Positions 34,848 through 44,425 are shown, numbered from the stretch's first letter. The stretch is DNA of 64,000 nucleotides from CAVTJL01 sp963735065 (GCA_963735065.1 CAVTJL010000001.1:1364001-1428000); one strand, 5' to 3'. The notes: generated by a model not told the origin, from the sequence alone. Translations and numbers: made by a program.

Positions 34848-35661
34848 CGGCGCCGGTCGGGCGCTGCGCCTCCGCATCCTCTCGGGCACGGTCCTGGCCG
34901 TCGTGGCGCTGGGCGACGTGGCGCTGGGCGGCTGGTTCTTCACGGGCTTCGTCCTCTTGGCCGTGGCGGCGATGGCCTGGGAATGGGCCGGCCTCGCCAC
35001 GCCCGCCACCGCCGCCGGTCACCATCTCCTCGTGCTGAGCGCGCTTGCCGTGCCGGCGGCGGCGCTGGTCCTCGTGATGGCGGGCGACGTCGCGGCCGCC
35101 CTCGGCCTGATCCTGCTGGGTGCCGTGCTGTGCGCCGGCCTCGCCGCGCTCGTCCCCGGCGGCCGGGTCGACCGCACCGCCCTGGGCGTCCTCTATCTGG
35201 GCCTGCCGGCCGTGGCGCTGGTCTGGCTGCGCGTCGACCCGGAGCGGGGCGGCGGCTGGGTGGTGCTCTGGCTCCTCTTCGTCGTCTGGGCCACCGACGT
35301 CGCCGCCTTCATGGTCGGCCGCACGGTGGGCGGCCCGCGCCTGGCACCGGCGATCAGCCCCGGCAAGACCTGGAGCGGCCTCGCCGGTGGTGTCGCGGGG
35401 GCGATGATCGTGGGCGAGCTCGTCGCCCGCCTCGCCTGGGACGGCGGTGCTGCCGCAGCCCTCCTCGCGGGTTGCCTGGCCCTCATCGCCCAGACCGGCG
35501 ACCTCTTCGAATCGTTCCTCAAGCGGCGCGCCAACCTCAAGGACAGCGGCCACCTCATCCCCGGCCATGGCGGTGCCCTGGACCGGCTGGACGGCGTCCT
35601 CTTCGCGGCACCCGTCTTCGCCGCCGTCGTGGCCCTGCTGGCACCGGGAGCGGTCGGATGA
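34828..35661 (+). CDS. cdsA: Phosphatidate cytidylyltransferase
   Basis: The 277-residue membrane protein has seven or eight hydrophobic segments and the family signature SFLKRRANLKDSGHLIPGHGG followed by LDRLD. It makes CDP-diacylglycerol from phosphatidate and CTP at the inner membrane. The ATG at 34828 overlaps uppS by 20 bases; an earlier ORF start at 34750 would overlap further and lacks family support. The stop overlaps the dxr start (ATGA). Confidence 0.96.
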   Translation: MAPTPADGAGRALRLRILSGTVLAVVALGDVALGGWFFTGFVLLAVAAMAWEWAGLATPATAAGHHLLVLSALAVPAAALVLVMAGDVAAALGLILLGAVLCAGLAALVPGGRVDRTALGVLYLGLPAVALVWLRVDPERGGGWVVLWLLFVVWATDVAAFMVGRTVGGPRLAPAISPGKTWSGLAGGVAGAMIVGELVARLAWDGGAAAALLAGCLALIAQTGDLFESFLKRRANLKDSGHLIPGHGGALDRLDGVLFAAPVFAAVVALLAPGAVG

Positions 35662-36848
35662 GAGCCCCGCCATCCCGGGAGCGGCCGCGCTCCTTGACCA
35701 TCCTCGGTGCCACCGGCAGCGTCGGCCGCAGCACGCTGGCGCTGGTGGCCGAGGACCCCGACGCCTACCGGGTCGAGGTCGTGACGGGCGGCCGGCGCGT
35801 GGCCGAGCTCGCGGCCCTGGCCCGCTCGGTCGGGGCGCGGCTCGCGGTCGTGGCCGACGAGGCCGCCTATGGCGAGCTCCGGGCGGCGCTCGCCGGCACC
35901 GGCATCGAGGTGGCGGCGGGCCCGGCGGCGCTGGTCGAGGCGGCGGCGCGGCCGACCGACTGGGTGATGGCGGCGATCGTGGGCGCTGCCGGCCTCGGCG
36001 CCACCCTGGCGGCGCTCGAGCGGGGTGCCATGGTGGCGCTCGCCAACAAGGAGTGCCTGGTCTGCGCCGGGGCGCTGGTGCTCGAGGCCGCGACCCGCTC
36101 GGGTGCCGCCCTCCTGCCCGTCGATTCCGAGCACAACGCCATCTTCCAGGCGCTGGCCGGCAGCAGCCGCAGCGATATCGAGCGCCTCGTGCTCACCGCC
36201 TCGGGGGGACCCTTCCGGGAGACGCCGCTGGACCGCATGGCCAAGGCGACGCCGGCCGAGGCGGTGGCGCATCCGCGCTGGTCGATGGGCGCCAAGATCA
36301 GCGTCGACAGCGCCACCATGATGAACAAGGGCCTCGAGGTGATCGAGGCGCACCATCTCTTCGGCATGCCGGAGGAGGCGATCGACGTCGTCATCCACCC
36401 GCAGTCGGTCGTCCACAGCCTCGTCTCCTTCGGCGACGGCTCGATGCTGGCCCAGCTGGGCCAGCCCGACATGCGGGTGCCGATCGCCTACGCGCTGGGC
36501 TGGCCCGGCCGGCTCAGGACGACGGCGCCGCGCCTCGACCTGGGCGCCGTGGCGCGGCTCGACTTCGAGCCGGTCGACCCGAAGCGCTTTCCAGCGCTCG
36601 ACCTCGCCCGCAGCGCCTTGCGGGCCGGCGGTGGCGCACCTACAATCTTGAATGCCGCCAACGAGGTTGCCGTCGCGGCGTTTCTCGGAGGACGCATCGG
36701 CCTGCTCGACATCGCCCGCACGGTGGAAGCGGTGTTGGCGGCGATGCCCGCCGATCGGCTGGGCTGCCTCGAGGCGATCTATGTCTGCGACGGCGAGGCG
36801 CGCCGATGCGCGGATCAGGTGATCGAGCGGCTCGAACGATGCGGATGA
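35658..36848 (+). CDS. dxr: 1-deoxy-D-xylulose-5-phosphate reductoisomerase
   Basis: The 396-residue product contains the NADPH-binding LTILGATGSVGRSTL, ALANKECLVCAG, VDSEHNAIFQAL and the catalytic loop SMGAKISVDSATMMNKGLE. It performs the first committed step of the non-mevalonate isoprenoid pathway, which supplies the precursors used by UppS two genes upstream. It is coupled to cdsA by a four-base overlap. Confidence 0.98.
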   Translation: MRAPPSRERPRSLTILGATGSVGRSTLALVAEDPDAYRVEVVTGGRRVAELAALARSVGARLAVVADEAAYGELRAALAGTGIEVAAGPAALVEAAARPTDWVMAAIVGAAGLGATLAALERGAMVALANKECLVCAGALVLEAATRSGAALLPVDSEHNAIFQALAGSSRSDIERLVLTASGGPFRETPLDRMAKATPAEAVAHPRWSMGAKISVDSATMMNKGLEVIEAHHLFGMPEEAIDVVIHPQSVVHSLVSFGDGSMLAQLGQPDMRVPIAYALGWPGRLRTTAPRLDLGAVARLDFEPVDPKRFPALDLARSALRAGGGAPTILNAANEVAVAAFLGGRIGLLDIARTVEAVLAAMPADRLGCLEAIYVCDGEARRCADQVIERLERCG

Positions 36849-36867
36849 TCGCATCGCTGGAGGATTG

Positions 36868-37989
36868 ATGGAGCTGCTCTCAACCGTCACGCACTATGTC
36901 GTTCCGTTCCTCATCATTCTCTCGGTGGTGGTGTTCGTCCACGAGTACGGCCACTACTGGGTGGCGCGGCGCACCGGGGTCAAGGTCGAGGCCTTCTCGA
37001 TCGGCTTCGGGCCGGAGCTGTTCGGCTTCAACGACCGCCACGGCACGCGCTGGAAGGTGAGCGCCGTCCCGCTGGGCGGCTTCGTCAAGATGCTGGGCGA
37101 CGCGGACGCGACGAGCGCCACGGCCGACCCGACGACGGCCGCGGCCCCGGGCAGCTTTCCCAGCCGCACGGTGGCCCAGCGCATCGCCATCGTCGCGGCC
37201 GGGCCGATGGCCAATTTCGTCTTCGCGATCGTGGCGCTGGCGCTTCTCTTCGTCGTCAGCGGCCAGCCCTTCACGCCGGCCGTGGTGGGCCAGGTCGAGA
37301 AGGACAGCCCGGCCGCGGCCGCCGGCCTGCAGCCGGGCGACAAGATCGTGGCGGTCGACGGCGGCAAGATCGCGAGCTTCGAGGAGCTCCAGGGCGTCGT
37401 CAGCAGCAGCGCCGAGCAGAAGCTGACCTTCACGATCGACCGCGACGGCAAGGACCTGTCGGTCCCCATCACGCCGGCGCTGCGCCAGGTCACCGACCGC
37501 TTCGGCAACGTGCACCGCATCGGCCTCATCGGCGTGACCCGCGCCGGCGTCGAGTTCCGCCGCAGCAACCCCTTCATGGCGGTCCTGCAGGCGACGGGCG
37601 AGACCGGCCGCATGATCGGCGGCACGCTCTATGCCGTGGGCCAGATGATCATCGGCGCGCGCGGCACCCAGGACCTGGGCGGGCCGCTCCGCATCGCCCA
37701 GATGTCGGGCGAGATCGCCCAGGACGGGCTCGTCCCGGCCATCTGGTTCACGGCCGTGCTGTCGATCAATCTCGGGCTCATCAACCTCTTTCCGATCCCG
37801 ATGCTCGATGGTGGTCACATCGTTATCTATGCGATCGAGGCGATTCGCGGTAAGCCGCTGACCGAGCGCAGCCAGGAGATCGCCTTTCGCTTCGGCCTCG
37901 CCATGGTGCTGGGGCTTATGGTGTTCGCTACCTGGAACGATCTCGTCCGGATGAAGATCGTCGAGCTCGTAACGCGGCTCGTGTCCTAA
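36868..37989 (+). CDS. rseP: RIP metalloprotease RseP (site-2 protease, M50)
   Basis: The 373-residue inner-membrane protein has the zinc motif VVFVHEYGHYWVARR in the first helix, a PDZ domain around residues 130-210 (DSPAAAAGLQPGDKIVAVDG), and the second metal-site motif FPIPMLDGGHIVIYAIEAIRGKP. It cleaves membrane-embedded anti-sigma factors or signal-peptide remnants. The ATG at 36868 has GGAGG at good spacing; an in-frame TTG at 36865 is less likely. Confidence 0.97.
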   Translation: MELLSTVTHYVVPFLIILSVVVFVHEYGHYWVARRTGVKVEAFSIGFGPELFGFNDRHGTRWKVSAVPLGGFVKMLGDADATSATADPTTAAAPGSFPSRTVAQRIAIVAAGPMANFVFAIVALALLFVVSGQPFTPAVVGQVEKDSPAAAAGLQPGDKIVAVDGGKIASFEELQGVVSSSAEQKLTFTIDRDGKDLSVPITPALRQVTDRFGNVHRIGLIGVTRAGVEFRRSNPFMAVLQATGETGRMIGGTLYAVGQMIIGARGTQDLGGPLRIAQMSGEIAQDGLVPAIWFTAVLSINLGLINLFPIPMLDGGHIVIYAIEAIRGKPLTERSQEIAFRFGLAMVLGLMVFATWNDLVRMKIVELVTRLVS

Positions 37990-38053
37990 AACGGCGTCTT
38001 GCCCGGCGCCGGGACACGAGGAGAAGCACAAAGGAACGACCGAGGAGGGGGAT

Positions 38054-40324
38054 TTGCGTCAGCTCCTTCAGGCGGTGGCCGTGGTATTGGCCCTGCTGAT
38101 CACCGTGCAGGCGAGCGCGCAGACCCCGCCCGGCCGCATCCAGACTATTGAGGTCGAGGGTAACCAGCGGATCGAGGTCGAGACGATCGAGAGCTATCTG
38201 GCGTTGCACAAGGGCGATCCCTTCAACGCCGAGCTGATCGACCGCTCGCTCAAGAACCTCTACGCGACGGGCCTGTTCGACGACGTGTCGATCCAGCGCT
38301 CGGGCGACACGCTGGTCGTCAAGGTGGTCGAGAATCCGATCATCAACCGCATCGCCTTCGAGGGCAACAAGCGGATCGACACCAAGACGCTGCAGGCCGA
38401 GGTGCAGCTCCAGCCGCGTGTCGTCTACACCCGCCAGCGGGTGCAGGACGCGGTCCAGCGCATCCTCGAGCTCTACCGACGCAGCGGCCGCTACTCGGCC
38501 AAGGTCGATCCGCAGATCATCAAGCTCGACCAGAACCGCGTCGACCTCGTCTTCGAGATCAACGAGGGCCCGCTGACCAAGGTCGGCGCCATCACCTTCA
38601 TCGGCAACCAGTCGTTCAGCGACAACACGCTCAGGGGCGTGATCCAGACGAAGGAGGCGGCCTGGTACCGGATTCTCTCCACCGACGACACCTACGATCC
38701 GGACCGCCTGGCCTTCGACCAGGAGCTCTTGAGGCGCTTCTACGAGGCGCGCGGCTTCGCCGATTTCGCGGTGGTCTCGGCCGTGGCCGAGCTCACGCCG
38801 GACGGCAAGGAGTTCTTCATCACCTTCACCCTGGACGAGGGGCCGCGCTACAAGTTCGGCAAGATCGACGTCCAAAGCGAGGTGAAGGACGTCAGCCCCG
38901 ACACGCTGAAGGGCCTGGTCACGACCAAGGAAGGGCAGACCTTCAACGCGGACGAGGTCGAGAGCACCGTCCAGGCGATCACGAGCGAGCTGACGCGCCA
39001 GGGCTATGCGTTCGTCCAGGTCAGTCCGCTCGAGAAGAAGAACCGGGACGGCCTGACGGTCGACGTCGCCTACGACATCCGCCAGGGCCCGCGCGTCTAC
39101 ATCGAGCGCATCGAGATCACGGGCAATGTGCGCACCCTCAATTCGGTGATCCGCCGCGAGTTCCAGCTCTCCGAGGGCGACGCCTTCAACTCGGCGCTGC
39201 TGCGCAAGGCCCAGCAGCGGCTCCGCGACCTCAACTATTTCGAGAAGGTGGACATCACGACGTCGCCGGGCGACGCGCCCGACAAGGTGATCGTCCACGT
39301 CGCCGTGGCCGAGAAATCGACGGGCGAGCTGTCCTTCGGCGCCGGCTACTCGACGACCGACGGCATCCTGGGCGACATCACGCTGCGCGAGCGCAACTTC
39401 CTGGGCCACGGCCAGGACGCGCAGATCAGCCTGACCCTGTCGCAGAAGCGCCAGCTGGGCCAGATCAGCTTCACCGATCCCTATTTCCTGAACCGCAACG
39501 TCTCGGCCGGGTTCGACCTCTTCATCTCGCAGACCAACCTGCAGAGCCAGAGCAACTACGACCAGAACTCGACAGGTGGCGTGTTGCGCGCCAGCTATCC
39601 GCTGTCGGAAAACTGGCGGCACGGCCTGAACTACACATTGCGCAACGACGACATCAACAATGTCGACAAGAATGCCTCGATATTCATCAAGGACGATGAA
39701 GGAAGTCGTGTCACCTCGGCCGTAGGCCAGAGCTTCACCTACGACAAGCGCGACACGAAGTTCCTGCCGTCGTCCGGCATCGTCGCCAAGCTTGATCAGC
39801 AGGTCGCAGGTCTCGGCGGTGACAACAAGTTCCTCAAGCTCGAGGCCACAGGCGACTATTACTACTCGATCGTGCCCGACGTGGTTCTGACGCTGGGCGC
39901 CAGCGCCGGCAACATCGCCGGCTTCGGCGGCGAGGACGTCCATCTGACCAACCGGTTCTTCATCGGCGGCGACAATTTCCCGGGCTTCGAGTATGCCGGC
40001 CTCGGCCCACGCGACCGCAGCACCGGCGACGCGCTGGGCGGCAACAGCTACTACATCGGCAGCGCCAACGTGCGCTTCCCGCTGGGCCTGCCCAAGGAGT
40101 TTCGGATCTTCGGCAGCGCCTTCGTCTATGCCGGCACGCTGACCGGGATCGACGTGAACGGGCCGACCCTCGAGGACAGCTCGAGCCCGCGGGTCTCGGC
40201 CGGCGTCGGGCTGTCCTGGCTCTCGCCGCTGGGGCCGCTGTCGGTCAAGCTCTCCCAGGCGGTCGTCAAGGAGAACTACGACAAGACCGAGATCTTCCAG
40301 CTGTCGTTCGGGACACGATTCTGA
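38054..40324 (+). CDS. bamA: Outer membrane protein assembly factor BamA
   Basis: The 756-residue product has a signal peptide (MRQLLQAVAVVLALLITVQASAQ), five POTRA domains to about residue 420 and a C-terminal 16-stranded barrel ending in FGTRF, the usual terminal aromatic signal. Motifs include the VRFPLGLPKEFRIFGSAFVYAG strand near the end. BamA inserts beta-barrel proteins into the outer membrane. The start is a TTG at 38054 preceded by GGAGGGGG. It follows rseP and precedes skp as in other alphaproteobacteria. Confidence 0.98.
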   Translation: MRQLLQAVAVVLALLITVQASAQTPPGRIQTIEVEGNQRIEVETIESYLALHKGDPFNAELIDRSLKNLYATGLFDDVSIQRSGDTLVVKVVENPIINRIAFEGNKRIDTKTLQAEVQLQPRVVYTRQRVQDAVQRILELYRRSGRYSAKVDPQIIKLDQNRVDLVFEINEGPLTKVGAITFIGNQSFSDNTLRGVIQTKEAAWYRILSTDDTYDPDRLAFDQELLRRFYEARGFADFAVVSAVAELTPDGKEFFITFTLDEGPRYKFGKIDVQSEVKDVSPDTLKGLVTTKEGQTFNADEVESTVQAITSELTRQGYAFVQVSPLEKKNRDGLTVDVAYDIRQGPRVYIERIEITGNVRTLNSVIRREFQLSEGDAFNSALLRKAQQRLRDLNYFEKVDITTSPGDAPDKVIVHVAVAEKSTGELSFGAGYSTTDGILGDITLRERNFLGHGQDAQISLTLSQKRQLGQISFTDPYFLNRNVSAGFDLFISQTNLQSQSNYDQNSTGGVLRASYPLSENWRHGLNYTLRNDDINNVDKNASIFIKDDEGSRVTSAVGQSFTYDKRDTKFLPSSGIVAKLDQQVAGLGGDNKFLKLEATGDYYYSIVPDVVLTLGASAGNIAGFGGEDVHLTNRFFIGGDNFPGFEYAGLGPRDRSTGDALGGNSYYIGSANVRFPLGLPKEFRIFGSAFVYAGTLTGIDVNGPTLEDSSSPRVSAGVGLSWLSPLGPLSVKLSQAVVKENYDKTEIFQLSFGTRF

Positions 40325-40362
40325 GACGGAGCCGGCACCCTGCTGCATCTGGCGGTGCCGTG

Positions 40363-40959
40363 ATGCGGGTGGCGGCGGTGGTGGCGCTCGCGCTCGTGAC
40401 GGGGCTGCACGGGGCCGCCTGGGCGGCGAGCGGGCAGCCCGCGGCGCAGGCTCCCGCCGGCGCCGGCGTCAGCGAGAAGCTGCCGCCTGCGGTCGCGGCG
40501 ATCGTGGACTATCAGCGCCTCCTGCGCGACGCCAAGGCGGCCCAGAGCATCCGCGATCAGATCGAGGCCCGGCGCAAGGCCTATCTCGACCAGCTCTCCA
40601 AGGAGGAGCAGCGGCTGCATCTCGAGGACGAGCGGCTGGCCACGCAGCGCGCCGTCCTGGCCCCGGACGTGTTCGCCCAGCAGCGGGACGCGTTCGAGGA
40701 GCAGGTCCAGGCGGCGCAGCGTCTCGCCCAGGAGAAGCGGCGCGAGCTCGAGGCCTCCTCGCAGGCGGCGCTGAACACGGTGCGCCAGGCGGTGGTCGAG
40801 ATCGTCGACAAGCTCGCCGACCAGCGCGGCTTCAATCTGGTGCTGCCGAGCTCGGGCGTGCTGCTGTTCTCGCCTAAGATCGACCTCACCGACGAGGTGC
40901 TGCGGCGCCTCGACGAGACGCTGCCGACGGTCAAGGTGCCGCCCGACAAGCCGAACTAG
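40363..40959 (+). CDS. skp: OmpH/Skp family periplasmic chaperone
   Basis: The 198-residue product has a signal peptide (MRVAAVVALALVTGLHGAAWA) and a long charged helical region (KAYLDQLSKEEQRLHLEDERLATQ and QRLAQEKRRELEASSQAAL), the coiled-coil tentacles of Skp, ending with GFNLVLPSSGVLLFSPKIDLTDEVL. It holds unfolded outer membrane proteins on their way to BamA, the gene just upstream. A GTG at 40360 directly precedes the chosen ATG. Confidence 0.92.
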   Translation: MRVAAVVALALVTGLHGAAWAASGQPAAQAPAGAGVSEKLPPAVAAIVDYQRLLRDAKAAQSIRDQIEARRKAYLDQLSKEEQRLHLEDERLATQRAVLAPDVFAQQRDAFEEQVQAAQRLAQEKRRELEASSQAALNTVRQAVVEIVDKLADQRGFNLVLPSSGVLLFSPKIDLTDEVLRRLDETLPTVKVPPDKPN

Positions 40960-41106
40960 CGGCGCCGCGGCAGGGCGCGACCGCCTTGGCCTCGCTCGGC
41001 TTTTCGGCTATGGGCGCGGGCGAGCGCGTATCCAGAGGTGATGGCCGTGCTCGGCGCGGCTGTCCCGCCGCAGCCGGCACGAGCCGCAGGAAGAAAGGTC
41101 GGAGCT

Positions 41107-41589
41107 ATGGCGGAGACGACGAGGCCCGTCGGCGAGGAGCTGCCGGAAGTCGACTTCCGCGGCGTCCAGCGCATCCTCCCGCATCGCTACCCGATGCTTC
41201 TGGTCGACAAGGTGGTGCGGATACGCGCCTTCCAGTCGGCCGTCGGGATCAAGAACGTCACGTTCAACGAGCCCTTCTTCGTCGGGCACTTTCCCGGCGA
41301 TCCCATCATGCCGGGGGTGCTGATCGTCGAGGCGATGGCGCAGGCTTCGGCCATCATGGCGATCAGCAGCCTCGGCGAGCATGCCGAAGGCTGCCCGATC
41401 TACTTCATGGGCATCGACGACGCGCGGTTCCGGCGTCCGGTGCGCCCGGGCGACCAGCTCGAGCTCGAGGTGACGGTCGTCCGCCACCGCGTCTCGGTCT
41501 GGCGGTTCGAGGGCAAGGCCCGGGTCTCGGGCGACCTCGCGGCCGAGGCGGTGATGACCGCCAAGGTGATGCTCAAGGACGACCGCTGA
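41107..41589 (+). CDS. fabZ: 3-hydroxyacyl-[acyl-carrier-protein] dehydratase FabZ
   Basis: The 160-residue hot-dog-fold product contains ILPHRYPMLLVDKV with the catalytic histidine, GHFPGDPIMPGVLIVEAMAQAS with the catalytic glutamate, and FRRPVRPGDQLELEV. It dehydrates beta-hydroxyacyl-ACP in fatty acid elongation. The ATG at 41107 is chosen over an ORF start at 41038. In most alphaproteobacteria fabZ lies between lpxD and lpxA; here neither neighbour is present. Confidence 0.97.
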   Translation: MAETTRPVGEELPEVDFRGVQRILPHRYPMLLVDKVVRIRAFQSAVGIKNVTFNEPFFVGHFPGDPIMPGVLIVEAMAQASAIMAISSLGEHAEGCPIYFMGIDDARFRRPVRPGDQLELEVTVVRHRVSVWRFEGKARVSGDLAAEAVMTAKVMLKDDR

Positions 41590-41613
41590 CCCCGGCCGCC
41601 GCTGCGGTCAGCG
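41584..41613. terminator. Dyad spanning the stop codons of fabZ and gltA
   Basis: CGCTGACC (41584-41591) and GGTCAGCG (41606-41613) form a perfect eight-base inverted repeat covering both stop codons of the converging genes. It may act as a bidirectional terminator, although no T tract follows. Confidence 0.45.
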
Positions 41614-42915
41614 ACGCTCCTCGATCGGAACGAAGGGCCGCTGCGCCGGGCCGGTGTAGAGCTGGCGCGGCCGCCCGATCTTCTGCTCGGGATCCTCGAT
41701 CATCTCGTTCCACTGGGCGATCCAGCCCACCGTCCGTGCCAGGGCGAAGATCGCCGTGAACATGTTGGTCGGGATGCCCATCGCCTCGAGGATGATGCCC
41801 GAGTAGAAGTCGACGTTCGGGAAGAGCTTGCGCTCCTGGAAGTACTCGTCGTTGAGCGCGATCTTCTCGAGCTCGCGGGCGATCGCGAGCTTGGCGTTGT
41901 TGCGCTGCCCGAGCTCGGCCAGGACCTCGTCGGCGCTCTGCTTCAGGACGCCGGCGCGGGGGTCGTAGTTCTTGTAGACGCGGTGGCCGAAGCCCATCAG
42001 CCGGAACGGATCGTCCTTGTCCTTGGCGCGGTTGATATACTCGGGGATGTGGTCGACCGAGCCGATATGCTCGAGCATCTTCACGACCGCCTCGTTGGCG
42101 CCGCCATGGGCCGGGCCCCAGAGGCTGGCGATGCCGGCCGAGATCGCCGCATAGGGCGAGGCGCCGGTCGAGCCCACGAGCCGCACGGTCGAGGTCGAGG
42201 CGTTCTGCTCGTGGTCGGCGTGGAGGATGAAGATGCGGTCGAGCGCCCGTGAGAGCACCGGATTGGACTGGAAGGGCTCGCAGGGCACGGCGAACATCAT
42301 CTGGAGGAAGTTCGCGGCGTAGTCGAGGTCGTTCCTGGGGTACATGAAGGGCTGGCCCACATAGTACTTGTAGGCCATGGCGGCGATCGTCGGGATCTTG
42401 GCGATCAGCCGGTACTTGGCGATCTCGCGATTGCGCGGATCGTCGATGTTGAGGTCCTCGTAGTAGAACGCGGACAGGGCACCCACGACGGCGATCATCA
42501 CCGCCATGGGATGGGCGTCGCGGCGGAATCCGCGCACGAGCTGGTTGATCTGCTCATGCACCATGGTGTGGTGGGTCACATGGTGCGTGAAGTCCTCATA
42601 CTCCTTGGCGGTGGGCAGCTCGCCATGGAGGATCAGGTAGGCCACCTCGAGAAAGTCGCTCTTGCCCGCCAGGTCCTCGATCGAGTAGCCCCGGTGCAGC
42701 AGGACGCCCTCGTCGCCGTCGATGAAGGTGATCTTGGAGCTGCAGGCCGCCGTGGCGGTGAAGCCGGGATCGTAGGTGAACATGCCGGTCTGGGCATAGA
42801 GCCTCCGGATGTCGATGACGTCCGGGCCCAGGCTGCCGGTCAGCACAGGCAGCTCGGCGCCGCGATTGTCACCGCCCGAAAGGCGCACGGACTGCGATCC
42901 GCCGTTCTCGCTCAT
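41608..42915 (-). CDS. gltA: Citrate synthase (type II)
   Basis: The 435-residue product contains FTYDPGFTATAACSSKITFIDGD, the catalytic region FILHADHEQNASTSTVRLVGST, WGPAHGGANEAV and LMGFGHRVYKNYDPRA. Oxaloacetate and acetyl-CoA are condensed to citrate at the entry of the TCA cycle. Type II enzymes are hexameric and NADH-sensitive in many Gram-negative bacteria. The ATG at 42915 has GGGAG at eight bases, and a good promoter lies at 42972-43000. Confidence 0.98.
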   Translation of the reverse strand: MSENGGSQSVRLSGGDNRGAELPVLTGSLGPDVIDIRRLYAQTGMFTYDPGFTATAACSSKITFIDGDEGVLLHRGYSIEDLAGKSDFLEVAYLILHGELPTAKEYEDFTHHVTHHTMVHEQINQLVRGFRRDAHPMAVMIAVVGALSAFYYEDLNIDDPRNREIAKYRLIAKIPTIAAMAYKYYVGQPFMYPRNDLDYAANFLQMMFAVPCEPFQSNPVLSRALDRIFILHADHEQNASTSTVRLVGSTGASPYAAISAGIASLWGPAHGGANEAVVKMLEHIGSVDHIPEYINRAKDKDDPFRLMGFGHRVYKNYDPRAGVLKQSADEVLAELGQRNNAKLAIARELEKIALNDEYFQERKLFPNVDFYSGIILEAMGIPTNMFTAIFALARTVGWIAQWNEMIEDPEQKIGRPRQLYTGPAQRPFVPIEERR

Positions 42916-42971
42916 TATGGTGCTCCCGTTCGGCTGACCGCACGTTCGCGGTTGCAGCATGCCCTTGCGGC

Positions 42972-43000
42972 AATCTAGTACCAGCGCGCCCGGCCTTCAA
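42972..43000 (-). promoter_or_regulatory. Sigma-70-type promoter of gltA
   Basis: On the minus strand TTGAAG and TAGATT are separated by 17 bases. The site lies between the gltX stop and the gltA start and resembles the rpsB promoter. Confidence 0.6.
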
Positions 43001-43012
43001 TTCGGCACCGCA

Positions 43013-44425
43013 CTAGGCAGGGTTGCGCTCCGCGACGGCATCCTCGATGCGGCCCAGCACCTCCTCGCGCCCCAGGACCCGCATCAGCTCGAAAAGCCCG
43101 GGCGAGACGGTCCGCCCGGTCAGCGCCGCGCGCAGCGGCTGGGCGAGCTTGCCGAAGCCCACCCCCGCGCTTTCTGCCGCAGCGCGGCACGCTGCCTCGA
43201 GCGCCGCCTCGTCCCACGCCTCGAGCCCGGCAAGCGCTCCACGAAGGGCGCCCAGCCGCTCCCTGGTCGGCGGGTCGAGGAGCGCTCGGGCCTTCGCGTC
43301 GAGCGCCAGCGGTCGCCTCGACAGATAAAGCCCGGCGGCGTCGCCCAGTTCCACGAGGGTCCGGGCCCGCTGCTTGAGGCCGTCCATGCCGGCCTCGAGC
43401 CGTGCCATGGCCTCGTCGTCGCTTCGGTAGTCCGGCCGGTCGAGCCAGGGTGCGAGCTGCGTCACGAGCTCGCCGTCGGCGAGCGCGCGCAGATAGTGCG
43501 CATTGAGGCTGGTGAGCCGCGTCATGTCGAAGCGCGCGGGCGAGCGGCCGACGCCGTCCAGGTCGAAGAGCTCGATCGCCCGCTCGGTCGGGACGATCTC
43601 CTCGTCGCCGTGTCCCCAGCCCAGCCGCAGGAGATAGTTGCGCATCGCCTCGGGCAGCATGCCCATGGACCGGTACTCGGTGACCGAGAGGGCGCCATGC
43701 CGCTTGCTGAGCTTGGCGCCGTCGGGCCCGTGGATCATCGGGATGTGGGCGAAGCGCGGCGCCTCGGCACCGATCGCGCGGTAGAGCTGGGTCTGGCGGA
43801 AGGCGTTGGTCAGATGGTCGTCGCCGCGGATGACGTGGGTGATGCCCATGTCGATGTCGTCGACGACGACCGAGCACATGTAGGTGGGCGTGCCGTCCGA
43901 GCGCAGCAGCACCATGTCGTCGAGCTGCTCGTTGGCGACCCGCACGGTGCCCTGGACGAGATCCTCGATGACGGTCTCGCCCTCCTGGGGTGCCCTGAGG
44001 CGGATCACGGGCTTCACCCCGGCCGGCGCCAGAGCGGGGTCGCGGTCGCGCCAGCGGCCGTCATAGCGCAGCGGCCGGCCCTCGGCCCGGGCCTTGGCGC
44101 GCATCGCGTCCAGCTCCTCGGGCGTGGCGAAGCAGCGATAGGCCTTGCCCTCCTCGACCAGGCGCTGGACCACCTCGGCATGCCGGCCGGCCCGCACGAA
44201 CTGGAAGACGGGCGGCTCGTCGGAGTCGAGGCCGAGCCAGCCCAGGCCGTCCAGGATCGCCTGGATCGCGGGCTCGGTCGAGCGCTCGCGGTCGGTGTCC
44301 TCGATGCGCAAGAGGTAGCGGCCGCCATGGTGCCGCGCGAACAGCCAGTTGAAGAGCGCGGTCCGCGCACCACCGATGTGAAGGAAACCGGTGGGTGATG
44401 GAGCGAACCGGACGACAACACTCAT
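43013..44425 (-). CDS. gltX: Glutamyl-tRNA synthetase
   Basis: The 470-residue class I synthetase has the HIGH-type motif RFAPSPTGFLHIGGART, the KMSKS-type motif GAKLSKRHGALSV, and VVDDIDMGITHVIRGDDHLTN. It charges tRNA-Glu (and possibly tRNA-Gln for later amidation). The ATG at 44425 begins MSVVVRFAPSP. It is divergent from comEC with only 64 bases between the starts and is followed by gltA on the same strand. Confidence 0.97.
   Translation of the reverse strand: MSVVVRFAPSPTGFLHIGGARTALFNWLFARHHGGRYLLRIEDTDRERSTEPAIQAILDGLGWLGLDSDEPPVFQFVRAGRHAEVVQRLVEEGKAYRCFATPEELDAMRAKARAEGRPLRYDGRWRDRDPALAPAGVKPVIRLRAPQEGETVIEDLVQGTVRVANEQLDDMVLLRSDGTPTYMCSVVVDDIDMGITHVIRGDDHLTNAFRQTQLYRAIGAEAPRFAHIPMIHGPDGAKLSKRHGALSVTEYRSMGMLPEAMRNYLLRLGWGHGDEEIVPTERAIELFDLDGVGRSPARFDMTRLTSLNAHYLRALADGELVTQLAPWLDRPDYRSDDEAMARLEAGMDGLKQRARTLVELGDAAGLYLSRRPLALDAKARALLDPPTRERLGALRGALAGLEAWDEAALEAACRAAAESAGVGFGKLAQPLRAALTGRTVSPGLFELMRVLGREEVLGRIEDAVAERNPA

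Noticed and set aside
37928..40348. An 806-codon frame antisense to bamA
   Set aside because: bamA is unambiguous on the other strand, and the antisense frame has typical shadow composition.
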